Positions 25,364 through 32,506 of a DNA stretch of 53,198 nt are shown here, piece by piece (position 1 is the stretch's first letter; every line of letters starts with the position of its first letter). This stretch comes from Spirochaetaceae bacterium (GTDB lineage Bacteria; Spirochaetota; Spirochaetia; Treponematales; Rectinemataceae), in contig JANXYO010000128.1 in assembly GCA_025356015.1 (NCBI GenBank), forward strand, positions 1-53,198. The letters run 5' to 3'. The translations under genes and the position numbers were made by a program. The notes beneath the pieces were generated by a model. That model ran no database searches and had not been told where the DNA came from. It saw nothing but the letters and a program-made list of their open reading frames with translations.

Positions 25364-26247
25364 CGCCGCGCGAGTGCCTCGATCAGGGAGGGGTTTTCCC
25401 CCTCGCGCGCGTACTGGAGGATTCTCGGCCCGCTGCCAGCGATGGTCTGGCCGAGGCCCTCGACGACCGTCCCCAGATTGACCGCCGTCCTTGCCCTGGG
25501 GTCGGCCCCGGCCGCCACGAGAGCGCTGGTGAGTTCAGCGTCCTGGGTCATCATCGTCCATTCCAGGGGTAGGCTTCCGTCAACCGCCGGTCTGTTGGGA
25601 TTGAGGCCAAGGGCCAGGAGGCTGATGAGCTGGCTTCGGTCCCCGGCCCACACCGCGGCGTTGAGGGAGCTCGAGGCCAGGGCAGGACGCCGATTGGCCG
25701 GATCGCGGAACATGAAGGGAGAAGGATCAAGCGAGAGAAGCTCGCCCCCGCCCGTGTCGAGAAGGATCGCGAACTGCAGATAGGACAGGTCATCGGGGTA
25801 GCCCGACGCAAGGGCTCCGATCCGGCTCCCCGCGGCGACGGTCAGACCAAGGACGACATCGCTGCTGCCGTACCTCCGGAGCGCATGGCAGGTCCGAAGG
25901 CCCGAGCCGTGGTCGATCTCTATCACCGGGCCGAAGATCGCGTCGTTCCGATTCGCGATCACCCTTCCCGGACCCGCCGCGAACACGGGTGTGGGCCGCC
26001 CGTTCCAGAGGTTCCACCCGGCGATGAGGAAGGGCACCCTGACTCCCGGGTCAGCGAAGCGCCCATTGGGTATTCCCAGCCTGGTCCTGCCGCCCAGCGG
26101 GGCCGGGGCCTGGACAGGAAGCACAATCTTCAAGCCCAGGAAGCCGGCACTGTAGGGTCCTCGCGCTTGGAGAGAGGAGGAGCTCGGTTTTGCGGCTCGC
26201 CTCGAGTTCCCTGGCCGCCTGATCGGCCGCTGCCAGGATCCTCGCAT
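25360..26247 (-). CDS. BlaR-like tail, M23-like and ankyrin-like domains; frameshifted from the gene upstream
   Basis: Codons before about 26160 in this frame look non-coding. From there the protein reads GPYSAGFLGLKIVLP, the segment that in BlaR1/MecR1 M56 domains follows the membrane helices. A LytM/M23-like region comes next (PVIEIDHGSGLRTCHALRRYG, then VAAGSRIGALASG), which lacks the complete zinc-ligand set, so catalysis is doubtful. The C-terminus (NAAVWAGDRSQLISLLALGL and ELTSALVAAGADPRARTAV) resembles two ankyrin repeats. The frame overlaps the upstream M56-like frame by 197 bases, and a +1 shift near 26157-26166 joins them smoothly. Most likely this is the 3' part of a single gene of roughly 495 codons broken by one base. 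Confidence 0.5.
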   Translation of the reverse strand: MRGSWQRPIRRPGNSRRAAKPSSSSLQARGPYSAGFLGLKIVLPVQAPAPLGGRTRLGIPNGRFADPGVRVPFLIAGWNLWNGRPTPVFAAGPGRVIANRNDAIFGPVIEIDHGSGLRTCHALRRYGSSDVVLGLTVAAGSRIGALASGYPDDLSYLQFAILLDTGGGELLSLDPSPFMFRDPANRRPALASSSLNAAVWAGDRSQLISLLALGLNPNRPAVDGSLPLEWTMMTQDAELTSALVAAGADPRARTAVNLGTVVEGLGQTIAGSGPRILQYAREGENPSLIEALARR

Positions 26248-26734
26248 CCCTGCAAGGTCTGGCGCCAGCGAGGAGGCTCGCCGCGGCCAGGAGACCGGCG
26301 ATGCGGTAGGCCAGGGCTCCCCCTGCCCCCACCAGCCAGGCGAGGCCGATGCCGCCTATCCAGTCAAAGCTGCCGGGAAGGATCGGAGCCGCTCTGGATG
26401 AATCCATCGAGGCGGCCGGGCCCCCACCCTCGGTGCCAGCCGTGTTCATCTGTCCCGATTCAGCCAGGGCTGGGCCCTGCCCTTCCCCTGAGGCTTCCAG
26501 GGTCCTGGGAAGGGCCCCGGGGAGACCTAGCTCGGCGAGGAGGGGAACATGGACGAAGGCCGAGGCCGAACCGATGATCAGGGCGGCAGCGACTATCACA
26601 AAGCCCAGGCCGGGCTTGCGGGGCCCGATGATCCGAAGGGACGCGAGGCCCGCCGCTGCGCCGATGCTTGTCGTGATCAGGAGATCGAAGGCGAGGGGGG
26701 CAAGGGTGTGGCCTGCGGCGAGCAGGGCAAACAT
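26051..26734 (-). CDS. BlaR1/MecR1-like (M56) membrane domain, 5' part of a frameshifted gene
   Basis: The start follows GGAGG and lies one base after the BlaI stop, so both are co-translated. Residues 1-190 contain four hydrophobic segments (including FVIVAAALIIGSASAFVHV and WIGGIGLAWLVGAGGALAY), then a cytoplasmic stretch ending KTELLLSPSAR, which matches the BlaR1/MecR1 region preceding the G-lrP-IvlP motif. After that the frame turns into Cys/Gly/Pro-rich sequence with no family resemblance, while the expected continuation is present in the overlapping frame. Real BlaR1 proteins carry HExxH after this point; here an M23-like region follows instead. Likely role before the break: a membrane sensor acting on the BlaI repressor. 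Confidence 0.55.
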   Translation of the reverse strand: MFALLAAGHTLAPLAFDLLITTSIGAAAGLASLRIIGPRKPGLGFVIVAAALIIGSASAFVHVPLLAELGLPGALPRTLEASGEGQGPALAESGQMNTAGTEGGGPAASMDSSRAAPILPGSFDWIGGIGLAWLVGAGGALAYRIAGLLAAASLLAGARPCRDARILAAADQAARELEASRKTELLLSPSARTLQCRLPGLEDCASCPGPGPAGRQDQAGNTQWALR

Positions 26735-26735
26735 C

Positions 26736-27077
26736 TCATCCTCCGCCCTTCGCCGCGGTCTCGATCAGGGCGGCGAGGCGCGAAAACTCCTCCTCGGGCA
26801 GGCCGAGGTCAGATGCCTCGAGGAGGGCGGCGACGGCCTTCGAACCGGAATTGGCGAAGAAGGTCCCGAGGACGGCCTTGAGGGCCTCCACGCCAGCCTC
26901 CTCGGTCGGCTTGACGGGGAGATAGACAAAGCGCTTTCCCTCCACCTCGTGCCTGAGACAGGCCTTGGCCTCGAGGATTGAAAGCATGGTCCTGACGGTG
27001 GAGTTGCTCACCTCCCGGTTCAGGTCAGCGCGGACATCCTCGGCCGTAGCCCGACCTCGTTTGTAGATGCGGTCCAT
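26736..27077 (-). CDS. BlaI/MecI/CopY-family repressor, N-terminus uncertain
   Basis: The 113-residue protein has the penicillinase-repressor winged helix: RATAEDVRADLNREVSNSTV as recognition region, MLSILEAKACLRHEVEGKRF as wing, and a C-terminal dimer region. The ATG at 27077 begins inside helix 1. The family's preceding residues are plainly encoded upstream (ESLSRRERQIMDRIYKRG) but no start codon lies in that frame before a stop. Removing one T from the five-T run at 27112-27116 would place an ATG in frame and give MILIFKESLSRRERQIMD. So either a one-base indel or an unusual start is present. Members repress operons controlled by BlaR1-like sensors, which matches the next gene. Confidence 0.8.
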   Translation of the reverse strand: MDRIYKRGRATAEDVRADLNREVSNSTVRTMLSILEAKACLRHEVEGKRFVYLPVKPTEEAGVEALKAVLGTFFANSGSKAVAALLEASDLGLPEEEFSRLAALIETAAKGGG

Positions 27078-27443
27078 GATCTGGCGCTCCCGCCTGCTGA
27101 GCGATTCCTTGAAAAATAAGAATCATCCAACAACCGCTTCAACTGGATTCGGCTATTGTCACGGTTTTTGCTGGGCAAGATAGTCGCAAAAACTGCGCCA
27201 ATGATGCCTCGCCAGTTAAGCGAATGTTACCGAGACTCACGGCTTTTGAGATTTTGGCGCACCAAAGTGACACGATAATGACTATTTGTCCATGAGGATA
27301 ACAATTAATAAGACGAAAGATCTTCGGCGCCAACATGGCGAAACCCTTCTGCCGAACCGCCTGCCTCGCCACCTTCAAGGCTCCAGTTAGGGCCGCGCGG
27401 CTGGCCTCGGGTTTCCGCGCGCAGGTCCTGTGGGCCGCGGAAC

Positions 27444-27471
27444 AAGCAGAGGCGCTTTCGCGCCTCTGCTT
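27444..27471. terminator. Strong hairpin downstream of the 2-oxoacid oxidoreductase operon
   Basis: Perfect 12-bp arms AAGCAGAGGCGC and GCGCCTCTGCTT around a 4-base loop lie about 100 bases past the last gene of the minus-strand operon. T-runs on both sides are short. It probably ends the operon together with the hairpin at 27535-27555. Confidence 0.65.
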
Positions 27472-27534
27472 TGCAGTTCGGGCATGCCTCTCCCTTCAGG
27501 CTCGGCGTGGCGGCAGGGAATGGATTGACGCGGC

Positions 27535-27555
27535 CGAGGGCCCTTAAGGCCCTCG
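27535..27555 (-). terminator. First hairpin after the oxidoreductase operon
   Basis: Perfect 8-bp arms CGAGGGCC and GGCCCTCG with a 5-base loop begin 14 bases after the stop of the gamma-subunit gene. There is no T-run, so it may protect the 3' end rather than terminate alone. Confidence 0.5.
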
Positions 27556-27568
27556 CGCCTGGTCGGGC

Positions 27569-28102
27569 CTATACTGCCGCTCTACCAGCCTCAATCGCAG
27601 CCATATTAAGCGGTATGAACTTGTGCTTGGATTCGGGGAAGAAGGTCTTGAGCACTGCCTCGAGCTTGCCGAGGGTGACTGCTCCGGTGACCTTGGAGAG
27701 GGCGCCCATCATGACCATGTTGGCGATTTTGGGGTCGCCGATCTTCTCGGCGATGTCGTTGCAGGCGACCTCGATCGCCTTCACGTCCGCGCGCATGGTG
27801 CCGTTCTTCACGAGGCTCGAGTTGATGATCATGACGCCGCCCTGTTTCGCGACTTCCTCGCAGATGGGGAGGCTGTCCATGTTCATGACAATGCAGGAGT
27901 CGGGGCTGGTCACGAGGGGGCTCGCGATCTCGCGGTCGGACACGATGACCGATGCCCTGGCGATGCCTCCCCGCTTCTCGGCGCCATAGAAGGGGAAGAA
28001 GGTGACCTCGAGGCCTTCCTTCATAGCGCAGTAGACCCAGAGCATGCCGAGGGAGATCACGCCCTGTCCGCCGAAGCCGGCCATGAATGTCTTTTCCGTC
28101 AT
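27569..28102 (-). CDS. 2-oxoacid:ferredoxin oxidoreductase, gamma subunit
   Basis: The 177-residue protein is the gamma domain of a ferredoxin-dependent 2-oxoacid dehydrogenase, which helps pass electrons and bind CoA. It starts with MTEKTFMAGFGGQGVISLG, the hallmark of the POR_gamma family, followed by FFPFYGAEKRGGIARASVI and LVKNGTM. The gene overlaps the beta-subunit gene by ATGA and ends the operon buk-ptb-ferredoxin-vorB-beta-gamma. Confidence 0.93.
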   Translation of the reverse strand: MTEKTFMAGFGGQGVISLGMLWVYCAMKEGLEVTFFPFYGAEKRGGIARASVIVSDREIASPLVTSPDSCIVMNMDSLPICEEVAKQGGVMIINSSLVKNGTMRADVKAIEVACNDIAEKIGDPKIANMVMMGALSKVTGAVTLGKLEAVLKTFFPESKHKFIPLNMAAIEAGRAAV

Positions 28103-28857
28103 TTCGCCGCCTCCTCAAGGCTGTTCTTGATCTCGCCCAAGGGGTAGAAGGGGATCATGTCGGACTTGACCCAATCCACAGCCTCGCCCGGCTTCATCTG
28201 CCAGTTGGTCGGGCAGGGAGAGAGGATCTCCACCATGCCAAAGCCCTCGCCACGGAGCTGGGCCTCGAAGGCCTTCTTGATGTACTGCCGGGTCTTGCGG
28301 ATGTTCGCCGGACTATCGACCGAGCCGCGGGCGAGGTACTTGGTGCCGCCCAGGGTCGCGAGGAGCTCGCAGACCCTGATCGGGTAGCCCATGCCGGCCT
28401 CGATGGGATCCCGTCCATAGGGGGCCGTGGTCGCCTTCTGGCCAACGAGGGTCGTGGGGGCCATCTGTCCACCGGTCATTCCGTAGATCGCGTTGTTCAC
28501 GAAGATGCCCGTGAACTTCTCGCCCCGGTTCGCCGCGTGGATGATCTCTGCCGTGCCGATGGCGGCGAGGTCTCCGTCACCCTGGTAGCAGATGACCATG
28601 TGGTCGGGCAGCATGCGCTTGACTGCCGTCGCCCCCGCGGGAGTGCGGCCGTGGGGGACCTGGACTGAGTCGAAGTCGAAGTAGAGGTCGGCCCAGATCG
28701 AGCAGCCGACGGGGTTCATGATCACCGACCTGTCCTGGACACCGAGCTCGTCGATGACCTCGCAGATCAGGCGGTGGATGACGCCGTGGCCGCAGCCGGG
28801 GCAGTACTTGGTCTGTATGGGTTTCAGGCTCTTTGGATGCCCGTAGATGAGTTCCAT
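28099..28857 (-). CDS. 2-oxoacid:ferredoxin oxidoreductase, TPP-binding beta subunit
   Basis: The 252-residue subunit binds thiamine pyrophosphate and carries out decarboxylation. Visible signatures are YCPGCGHGVIHRLICEVI near the start and the TPP/magnesium motif MVICYQGDGDLAAIGTAEI, followed by FVNNAIYGMTGGQMAPTT. The substrate-choice loops resemble the 2-oxoisovalerate/2-oxoglutarate branch rather than pyruvate oxidoreductase. It lies 12 bases after vorB and overlaps the gamma gene. Confidence 0.93.
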   Translation of the reverse strand: MELIYGHPKSLKPIQTKYCPGCGHGVIHRLICEVIDELGVQDRSVIMNPVGCSIWADLYFDFDSVQVPHGRTPAGATAVKRMLPDHMVICYQGDGDLAAIGTAEIIHAANRGEKFTGIFVNNAIYGMTGGQMAPTTLVGQKATTAPYGRDPIEAGMGYPIRVCELLATLGGTKYLARGSVDSPANIRKTRQYIKKAFEAQLRGEGFGMVEILSPCPTNWQMKPGEAVDWVKSDMIPFYPLGEIKNSLEEAAK

Positions 28858-28869
28858 GCTCTTCGCTCC

Positions 28870-29937
28870 TTACTTGCCGAGAATCCGGCGGGCTTCGGCG
28901 AGAACCTCTTCCTCGCTCGGGATCACGCCGCCGCAGCGGCCGTAGAACAGGACCTCGGCCTTGCCGTTGACGGCGAGGCGCACGTCCTCTACCATCTGGC
29001 CCATGCTCATCTCGACCGTGAGGAACTTCTTGCCCTTCGCTGCGAGCTCTGCCAGGCGCTTGTCCGGGAAGGGCCAGAGGCTGATGGGCCTGAAGAGGCC
29101 GAGCTCGATGCCGAGCTTCTTGGCCATCTCCACAGCGCCAAGGCAGACCCGGCTCGAGGTGCCGTAGGCCACGAAGATGAGCTCGGCCTTCTCGGTGTTG
29201 ACTTCCTCGAAGCGCACCTCGGCGCGCTTGACCTCGTCGTAGCGCCTGTAGCGCTTGATGTTGTTCTGCTCAAGCTCCTCGGGGACGAGCCAGCACGAGG
29301 TGATGTGGTTGGCCTCGCGGCTCGTTCCCGCCCTGTGTCCTGCCGCCCAGGCCTTCTTGGGGAGGGAGGCCGGGTCCCGGGCCGAAGGGAGGACCACGCC
29401 CTCCATCATCTGGCCGATGAGGCCATCGGCGAGGATCATCGCGGGCATCCTCCACTTGTCGGCGAGGTCGAAGGCCTCGTAGGTGAGGTCGGCGGCCTCC
29501 TGCACGCTCTTGGGCGCGAGGACGATGTGGTAGTAGTCGCCGTGGCCACCGCCCCTGGTCGACTGGAAATAGTCGCCCTGGCCGGGGGAGATGCCGCCCA
29601 GGCCGGGGCCCGAGCGCGCGACGTTCACGAGGACGCAGGGAAGGTCGGCGCCGCAGGCGTAGGAGATGCCCTCCTGCTTGAGCGACATGCCCGGGCTTGA
29701 TGACGAGGTCATCGTGCGGGCGCCCGTGGCGGCCGCGCCGTAGACCATGTTGATCGCCGCGACCTCGGACTCGGCCTGGATGAAGATCCGCTTCTTGTCG
29801 AGCATGTTCTTCGCCATGTAGGCGGTGAGTTCGTTCTGAGGGGTTATCGGGTAGCCAAAGTAGGCCTTGCAGCCGGCCCTGATCGCGGCCTCCGCGATGG
29901 CCTCGTTGCCCTTCATCAGGCGCTTTTCGTCAGCCAT
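28870..29937 (-). CDS. vorB: 2-oxoacid:ferredoxin oxidoreductase alpha subunit, VorB-like
   Basis: The 355-residue alpha subunit holds the pyrimidine-binding and transketolase-C domains. It opens MADEKRLMKGNEAIAEAAIR, then AGCKAYFGYPITPQNELTAY, which closely fits the VorB (3-methyl-2-oxobutanoate) branch. TSSSSPGMSLKQEGISYACG and DYFQSTRGGGHGDY are further family motifs. The start at 29937 follows AGGAGGATCAC; the longer frame to 30027 lies inside the ferredoxin gene. Coupling to ptb and buk supports branched-chain 2-oxoacids as substrates. The product would be isobutyryl-, isovaleryl- or 2-methylbutyryl-CoA plus reduced ferredoxin. Confidence 0.93.
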   Translation of the reverse strand: MADEKRLMKGNEAIAEAAIRAGCKAYFGYPITPQNELTAYMAKNMLDKKRIFIQAESEVAAINMVYGAAATGARTMTSSSSPGMSLKQEGISYACGADLPCVLVNVARSGPGLGGISPGQGDYFQSTRGGGHGDYYHIVLAPKSVQEAADLTYEAFDLADKWRMPAMILADGLIGQMMEGVVLPSARDPASLPKKAWAAGHRAGTSREANHITSCWLVPEELEQNNIKRYRRYDEVKRAEVRFEEVNTEKAELIFVAYGTSSRVCLGAVEMAKKLGIELGLFRPISLWPFPDKRLAELAAKGKKFLTVEMSMGQMVEDVRLAVNGKAEVLFYGRCGGVIPSEEEVLAEARRILGK

Positions 29938-29950
29938 GTGATCCTCCTGT

Positions 29951-30166
29951 TTAGAGCTTGTAGACCGTGGCCGCGACGTCGGGGCACACGAGGTAGCAGT
30001 TGCCGCAGGCGATGCAGGCCTCGGCACGAGCGGGCAGGGCCGGGTAGTAGCCCCATGAGTTCGGCGTCTCGTCCACGTCGAAGACCTTGGTCGGACAGGA
30101 TCTGACGCAGAGGTGGCAGCCTTTGCAGCGTTCGCGGTCGATGACCGGTTTGCCTTTGTTTGCCAT
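29951..30166 (-). CDS. 2x[4Fe-4S] ferredoxin (delta) subunit of the 2-oxoacid oxidoreductase
   Basis: The 71-residue protein carries two cluster motifs, CKGCHLCVRSCP (Cys14 onward) and CIACGNCYLVCP, the pattern of the delta subunit that takes electrons from the TPP centre. It lies 9 bases after ptb and 13 bases before vorB on the same strand, each with a good ribosome site, so the enzyme is a four-subunit type with separately encoded polypeptides. Confidence 0.93.
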   Translation of the reverse strand: MANKGKPVIDRERCKGCHLCVRSCPTKVFDVDETPNSWGYYPALPARAEACIACGNCYLVCPDVAATVYKL

Positions 30167-30175
30167 ATTGGCTCC

Positions 30176-31081
30176 TTATTGTTGACTCGCCAAAGCGGCG
30201 AGGGCTATGGAGGCGAGCTTGGTTTCCGCACTGTCGGACCGGCTCGTGAGGACTATTGGCTTCGAGGCACCCATGACAATGCCGGCTCCCTTCGCCCCTC
30301 CCAGGTCAAGGAGGCACTTGTACAGGATGTTTCCTGCCTCGATGTCGGGGGCGACGAGGATGTCGGCGTCGCCGGCGACTTCGGAGACTATCTTCTTCGT
30401 CCTGGCGCTCTCGGCGCTGACAGCGTTGTCCAGGGCGAGGGGGCCGTCGATGAGGCAGCCCTTGATTTGGCCCCTCCTGTTCATCTGGGTGATGACAGCC
30501 GCCTCGGCTGTGCAGGGCATCTTGTCGGGCACGACCTTCTCGACGGCCGCGAGGAGGGCGACCTTTGGCAGCTCGATGCCGAGGGCCTTCGCCGCCAGAA
30601 CCGCGTTCGCGATGATGTCGATCTTGCCTGCGAGGTCGGGGGCGATGTTGATGGCCGCGTCGGTGACGATGAGGAGCTTGTGGTAGCTTGCCACCTCCAT
30701 CACGGCTACGTGGCTCACGAGGCGGCCGGTGTTGAGGCCGGCTTCCTTGTTGAGCGCCGCCTTGAGGAGGATCGAGGTGTCGATGATCCCCTTCATGAGC
30801 ATGTCGGCCTGGCCCGAGCGCAGGAGCTCGACGGCCTTCGCGGCCGACTTCGCGAGGTCCCTCTCCTCGATCTTCATGAAGCTGGAGATGTCGAGGCCGA
30901 GCTCGGTGGCGATCTTCTCGGTGGCATCGAGGTCTCCGACGAGGATGGGCTCGGCGAGGCCGTTCTTCCAGGCGTCGACGACAGCCTCGAGGGCCGATGC
31001 CTCCTGGGAGGCTGCGACTGCGATGCGCCTTCGCCCGCCCTTCCGGGCAGCCTCGATGACCTCTTCTATCGTCTTGATCAT
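30176..31081 (-). CDS. ptb: Phosphate butyryltransferase
   Basis: The 301-residue cytoplasmic enzyme exchanges CoA for phosphate on short or branched acyl-CoA, giving acyl phosphate. It has the PTA_PTB fold with RRIAVAASQEASALEAVVDA at the N-terminus, ADMLMKGIIDTSILLKAAL, LLIVTDAAINIAPDLAGK and DGPLALDNAVSAESA, all typical of Ptb rather than the larger Pta. The start at 31081 overlaps the buk stop by ATGA. Pairing with buk and a 2-oxoacid oxidoreductase defines a route for ATP by substrate-level phosphorylation. Confidence 0.93.
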   Translation of the reverse strand: MIKTIEEVIEAARKGGRRRIAVAASQEASALEAVVDAWKNGLAEPILVGDLDATEKIATELGLDISSFMKIEERDLAKSAAKAVELLRSGQADMLMKGIIDTSILLKAALNKEAGLNTGRLVSHVAVMEVASYHKLLIVTDAAINIAPDLAGKIDIIANAVLAAKALGIELPKVALLAAVEKVVPDKMPCTAEAAVITQMNRRGQIKGCLIDGPLALDNAVSAESARTKKIVSEVAGDADILVAPDIEAGNILYKCLLDLGGAKGAGIVMGASKPIVLTSRSDSAETKLASIALAALASQQ

Positions 31082-32154
31082 CGTGATTCTCCGTAGGCGA
31101 GGGTCGGCTCCCCGGACAGGGCCCGCCAGCCAGCGAGGGCCAGGGCCTCGAGCTCGCCTTCCCCTGGGTAGGCGACGATGGGGGCAATGAAATCGCACAT
31201 CTCGGTGAGGCCGTGCACCACCTCCGCGCCATAGGCGATGCCCCCGGTGAGGATGATCGCGTCGACCTTGCCGCGGGCCGCGGCGGCCAGGGCCCCGACG
31301 GCCTTGCCCACCTGGTAGATGAAGGCACGGTAGTACAAGCTTGCCGTGGGATCTCCCGAGCGGAAACCGTTCTCGGCCACCCTCATGTCGTTCGACCCGA
31401 GGAAGCTCACGAGACCGCCCTGGCCGGTGATCATGCGCAGGACCTCCTTCTCCGTGTACTTCCCCGAGAAGCAGAGCCTCGCGAGCTCGCCCGCGGGCAG
31501 GGTGCCCGAGCGCTCGGGGCTGAAGGGGCCTTCGCCGTTGAGGGCGTTGTTGACGTCGACGACCCTGCCGCCCTGGTGGAGGCCGACGGAGACTCCGCCG
31601 CCCATGTGGACGACGATGAGGCTGGCGTCTGCGTAGGCTTTCTTGTTCTCGGCGCACCAGCGGCGGGCCACGGCCTTCTGGTTGAGGGCGTGGAAGATCG
31701 ACCTGCGCTTGAACATCTTGTGCCCCGAGACCCGGGCGAGGTCCGAGAGCTCGTCGACGACCACGGGATCGGCGATGAAGGCGGGTATCCCCAGCTCGCA
31801 GCCGAGGCGGTCTGCGATAAGGGCTCCCAGGTTCGAGGCGTGCTCCCCGTAACAAGCCTCGAGGAGCTCGGCCTTCATCGCCTCCGTCACCTTGTAGACC
31901 CCGCCAGGTATGGGCCGCAGGAGGCCGCCCCGGCCGACGACAGCGTTTAGCCGGGACAGGTCGAAACCGCGCTTTGACAGGGAGCCACGGATGTGTCTTT
32001 CCCGGAACTCGTACTGGGAGGCGATCGTGGGGAAGGCGGCTATCTCCTCGGCTGAATGCAGGACGCTCTCGGTGAAGATTTCGACGCAATCCTCGAAGAC
32101 ACCGATCTTGGTCGAAGTCGAGCCGGGGTTGATGACCAGGATCGTATGGGGCAT
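31078..32154 (-). CDS. buk: Butyrate kinase (branched-chain acyl kinase)
   Basis: The 358-residue enzyme transfers phosphate from butyryl or branched acyl phosphate to ADP. Signatures of the acetokinase family are ILVINPGSTSTKIGVFED at residues 4-21, VVGRGGLLRPIPGGVY, SLIVVHMGGGVSVGLHQGG and IILTGGIAYG. The ATG at 32154 is preceded by AAGGAG and removes 41 unlike residues from the longer frame. It is the first gene of a six-gene operon, transcribed from a clear TATAAT promoter about 80 bases upstream. Confidence 0.94.
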   Translation of the reverse strand: MPHTILVINPGSTSTKIGVFEDCVEIFTESVLHSAEEIAAFPTIASQYEFRERHIRGSLSKRGFDLSRLNAVVGRGGLLRPIPGGVYKVTEAMKAELLEACYGEHASNLGALIADRLGCELGIPAFIADPVVVDELSDLARVSGHKMFKRRSIFHALNQKAVARRWCAENKKAYADASLIVVHMGGGVSVGLHQGGRVVDVNNALNGEGPFSPERSGTLPAGELARLCFSGKYTEKEVLRMITGQGGLVSFLGSNDMRVAENGFRSGDPTASLYYRAFIYQVGKAVGALAAAARGKVDAIILTGGIAYGAEVVHGLTEMCDFIAPIVAYPGEGELEALALAGWRALSGEPTLAYGESR

Positions 32155-32506
32155 GGGCTGCTCCTTGGCTCTTGAGAATGCATATTGTGCGCTGGAGGCG
32201 AACCCGCGCGGCTGCGGTACCGGGAATCTGCAAGGATTATACCATGAAACGGGTGGTTCGCAAGCGGAAAGCTGCAAAAATCGAAAGAGCGTTTCGTTAT
32301 ATGAAACGGTCCCGCCTTGACCTCAAATGTGTCCAAGGGTGGCGGACAAGACCGGTGGGCCCGCCCAAGGGATCCTCGGTGAATTTTCCCTGCGCAGGCA
32401 AGGCCGGGGCATGCAGGAGGGGAGGATGGCCGTCGGGCTATGGCGCCCCTCGGCAAAGCCTAAAGGGGGAGGCGCGCGATATCGACAGGAGGGATCTACT
32501 GTGGGG
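32155..32506. other. 352-bp gene-free region holding the buk promoter
   Basis: No gene is seen. On the minus strand it contains the buk promoter and a repeated CCGTTTCAT element. The part from about 32320 to 32506 is ordinary GC-rich sequence after the end of the unknown 638-residue gene, with no clear hairpin terminator found by eye. Confidence 0.5.
32236..32263 (-). promoter_or_regulatory. buk: Promoter of the buk-ptb-vor operon
   Basis: On the minus strand a perfect -10 TATAAT (32236-32241) lies 16 bases after TTGCGA (32258-32263), giving a leader of about 75 bases before buk. The nonamer CCGTTTCAT occupies the spacer (32244-32252) and occurs again upstream at 32301-32309, beside CGTTTC/GAAACG arms (32290-32308). 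These may be binding sites of a regulator. Confidence 0.7.

Larger units (their letters stand above)
27078..27568. other. 491-bp gene-free region with AT-rich block and inverted repeats
   Basis: No convincing gene is present. Bases about 27105-27335 are markedly richer in A and T than anything else in the window. They contain GTTTTTGC/GCAAAAAC arms (27164-27193), TTTGG/CCAAA arms (27253-27266), and the heptamer GCGCCAA in three places (27195-27201 forward, 27254-27260 reverse, 27327-27333 forward). The region lies upstream of the BlaI operon and is its likely promoter and operator zone. The right part holds two hairpins that serve the oxidoreductase operon (27444-27471 and 27535-27555). Confidence 0.6.

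Noticed and set aside
27288-27312. A stretch GGATAACAATT resembling the right half of the E. coli lac operator
   Set aside because: The symmetric left half is missing and no LacI-type gene is nearby; chance match in an AT-rich block.
27139-27378. A 79-codon minus-strand frame in the AT-rich region, and a 70-codon plus-strand frame from 27335
   Set aside because: No family resemblance, no good ribosome site, poor codon use for this genome, and overlap with promoter and terminator structures.
30306-31328. Long alternative frames over ptb and buk, including a 685-codon fusion frame
   Set aside because: Arg/Pro/Ser-rich shadow translation; only the Ptb and Buk parts match families, and the ATGA overlap defines the true ends.
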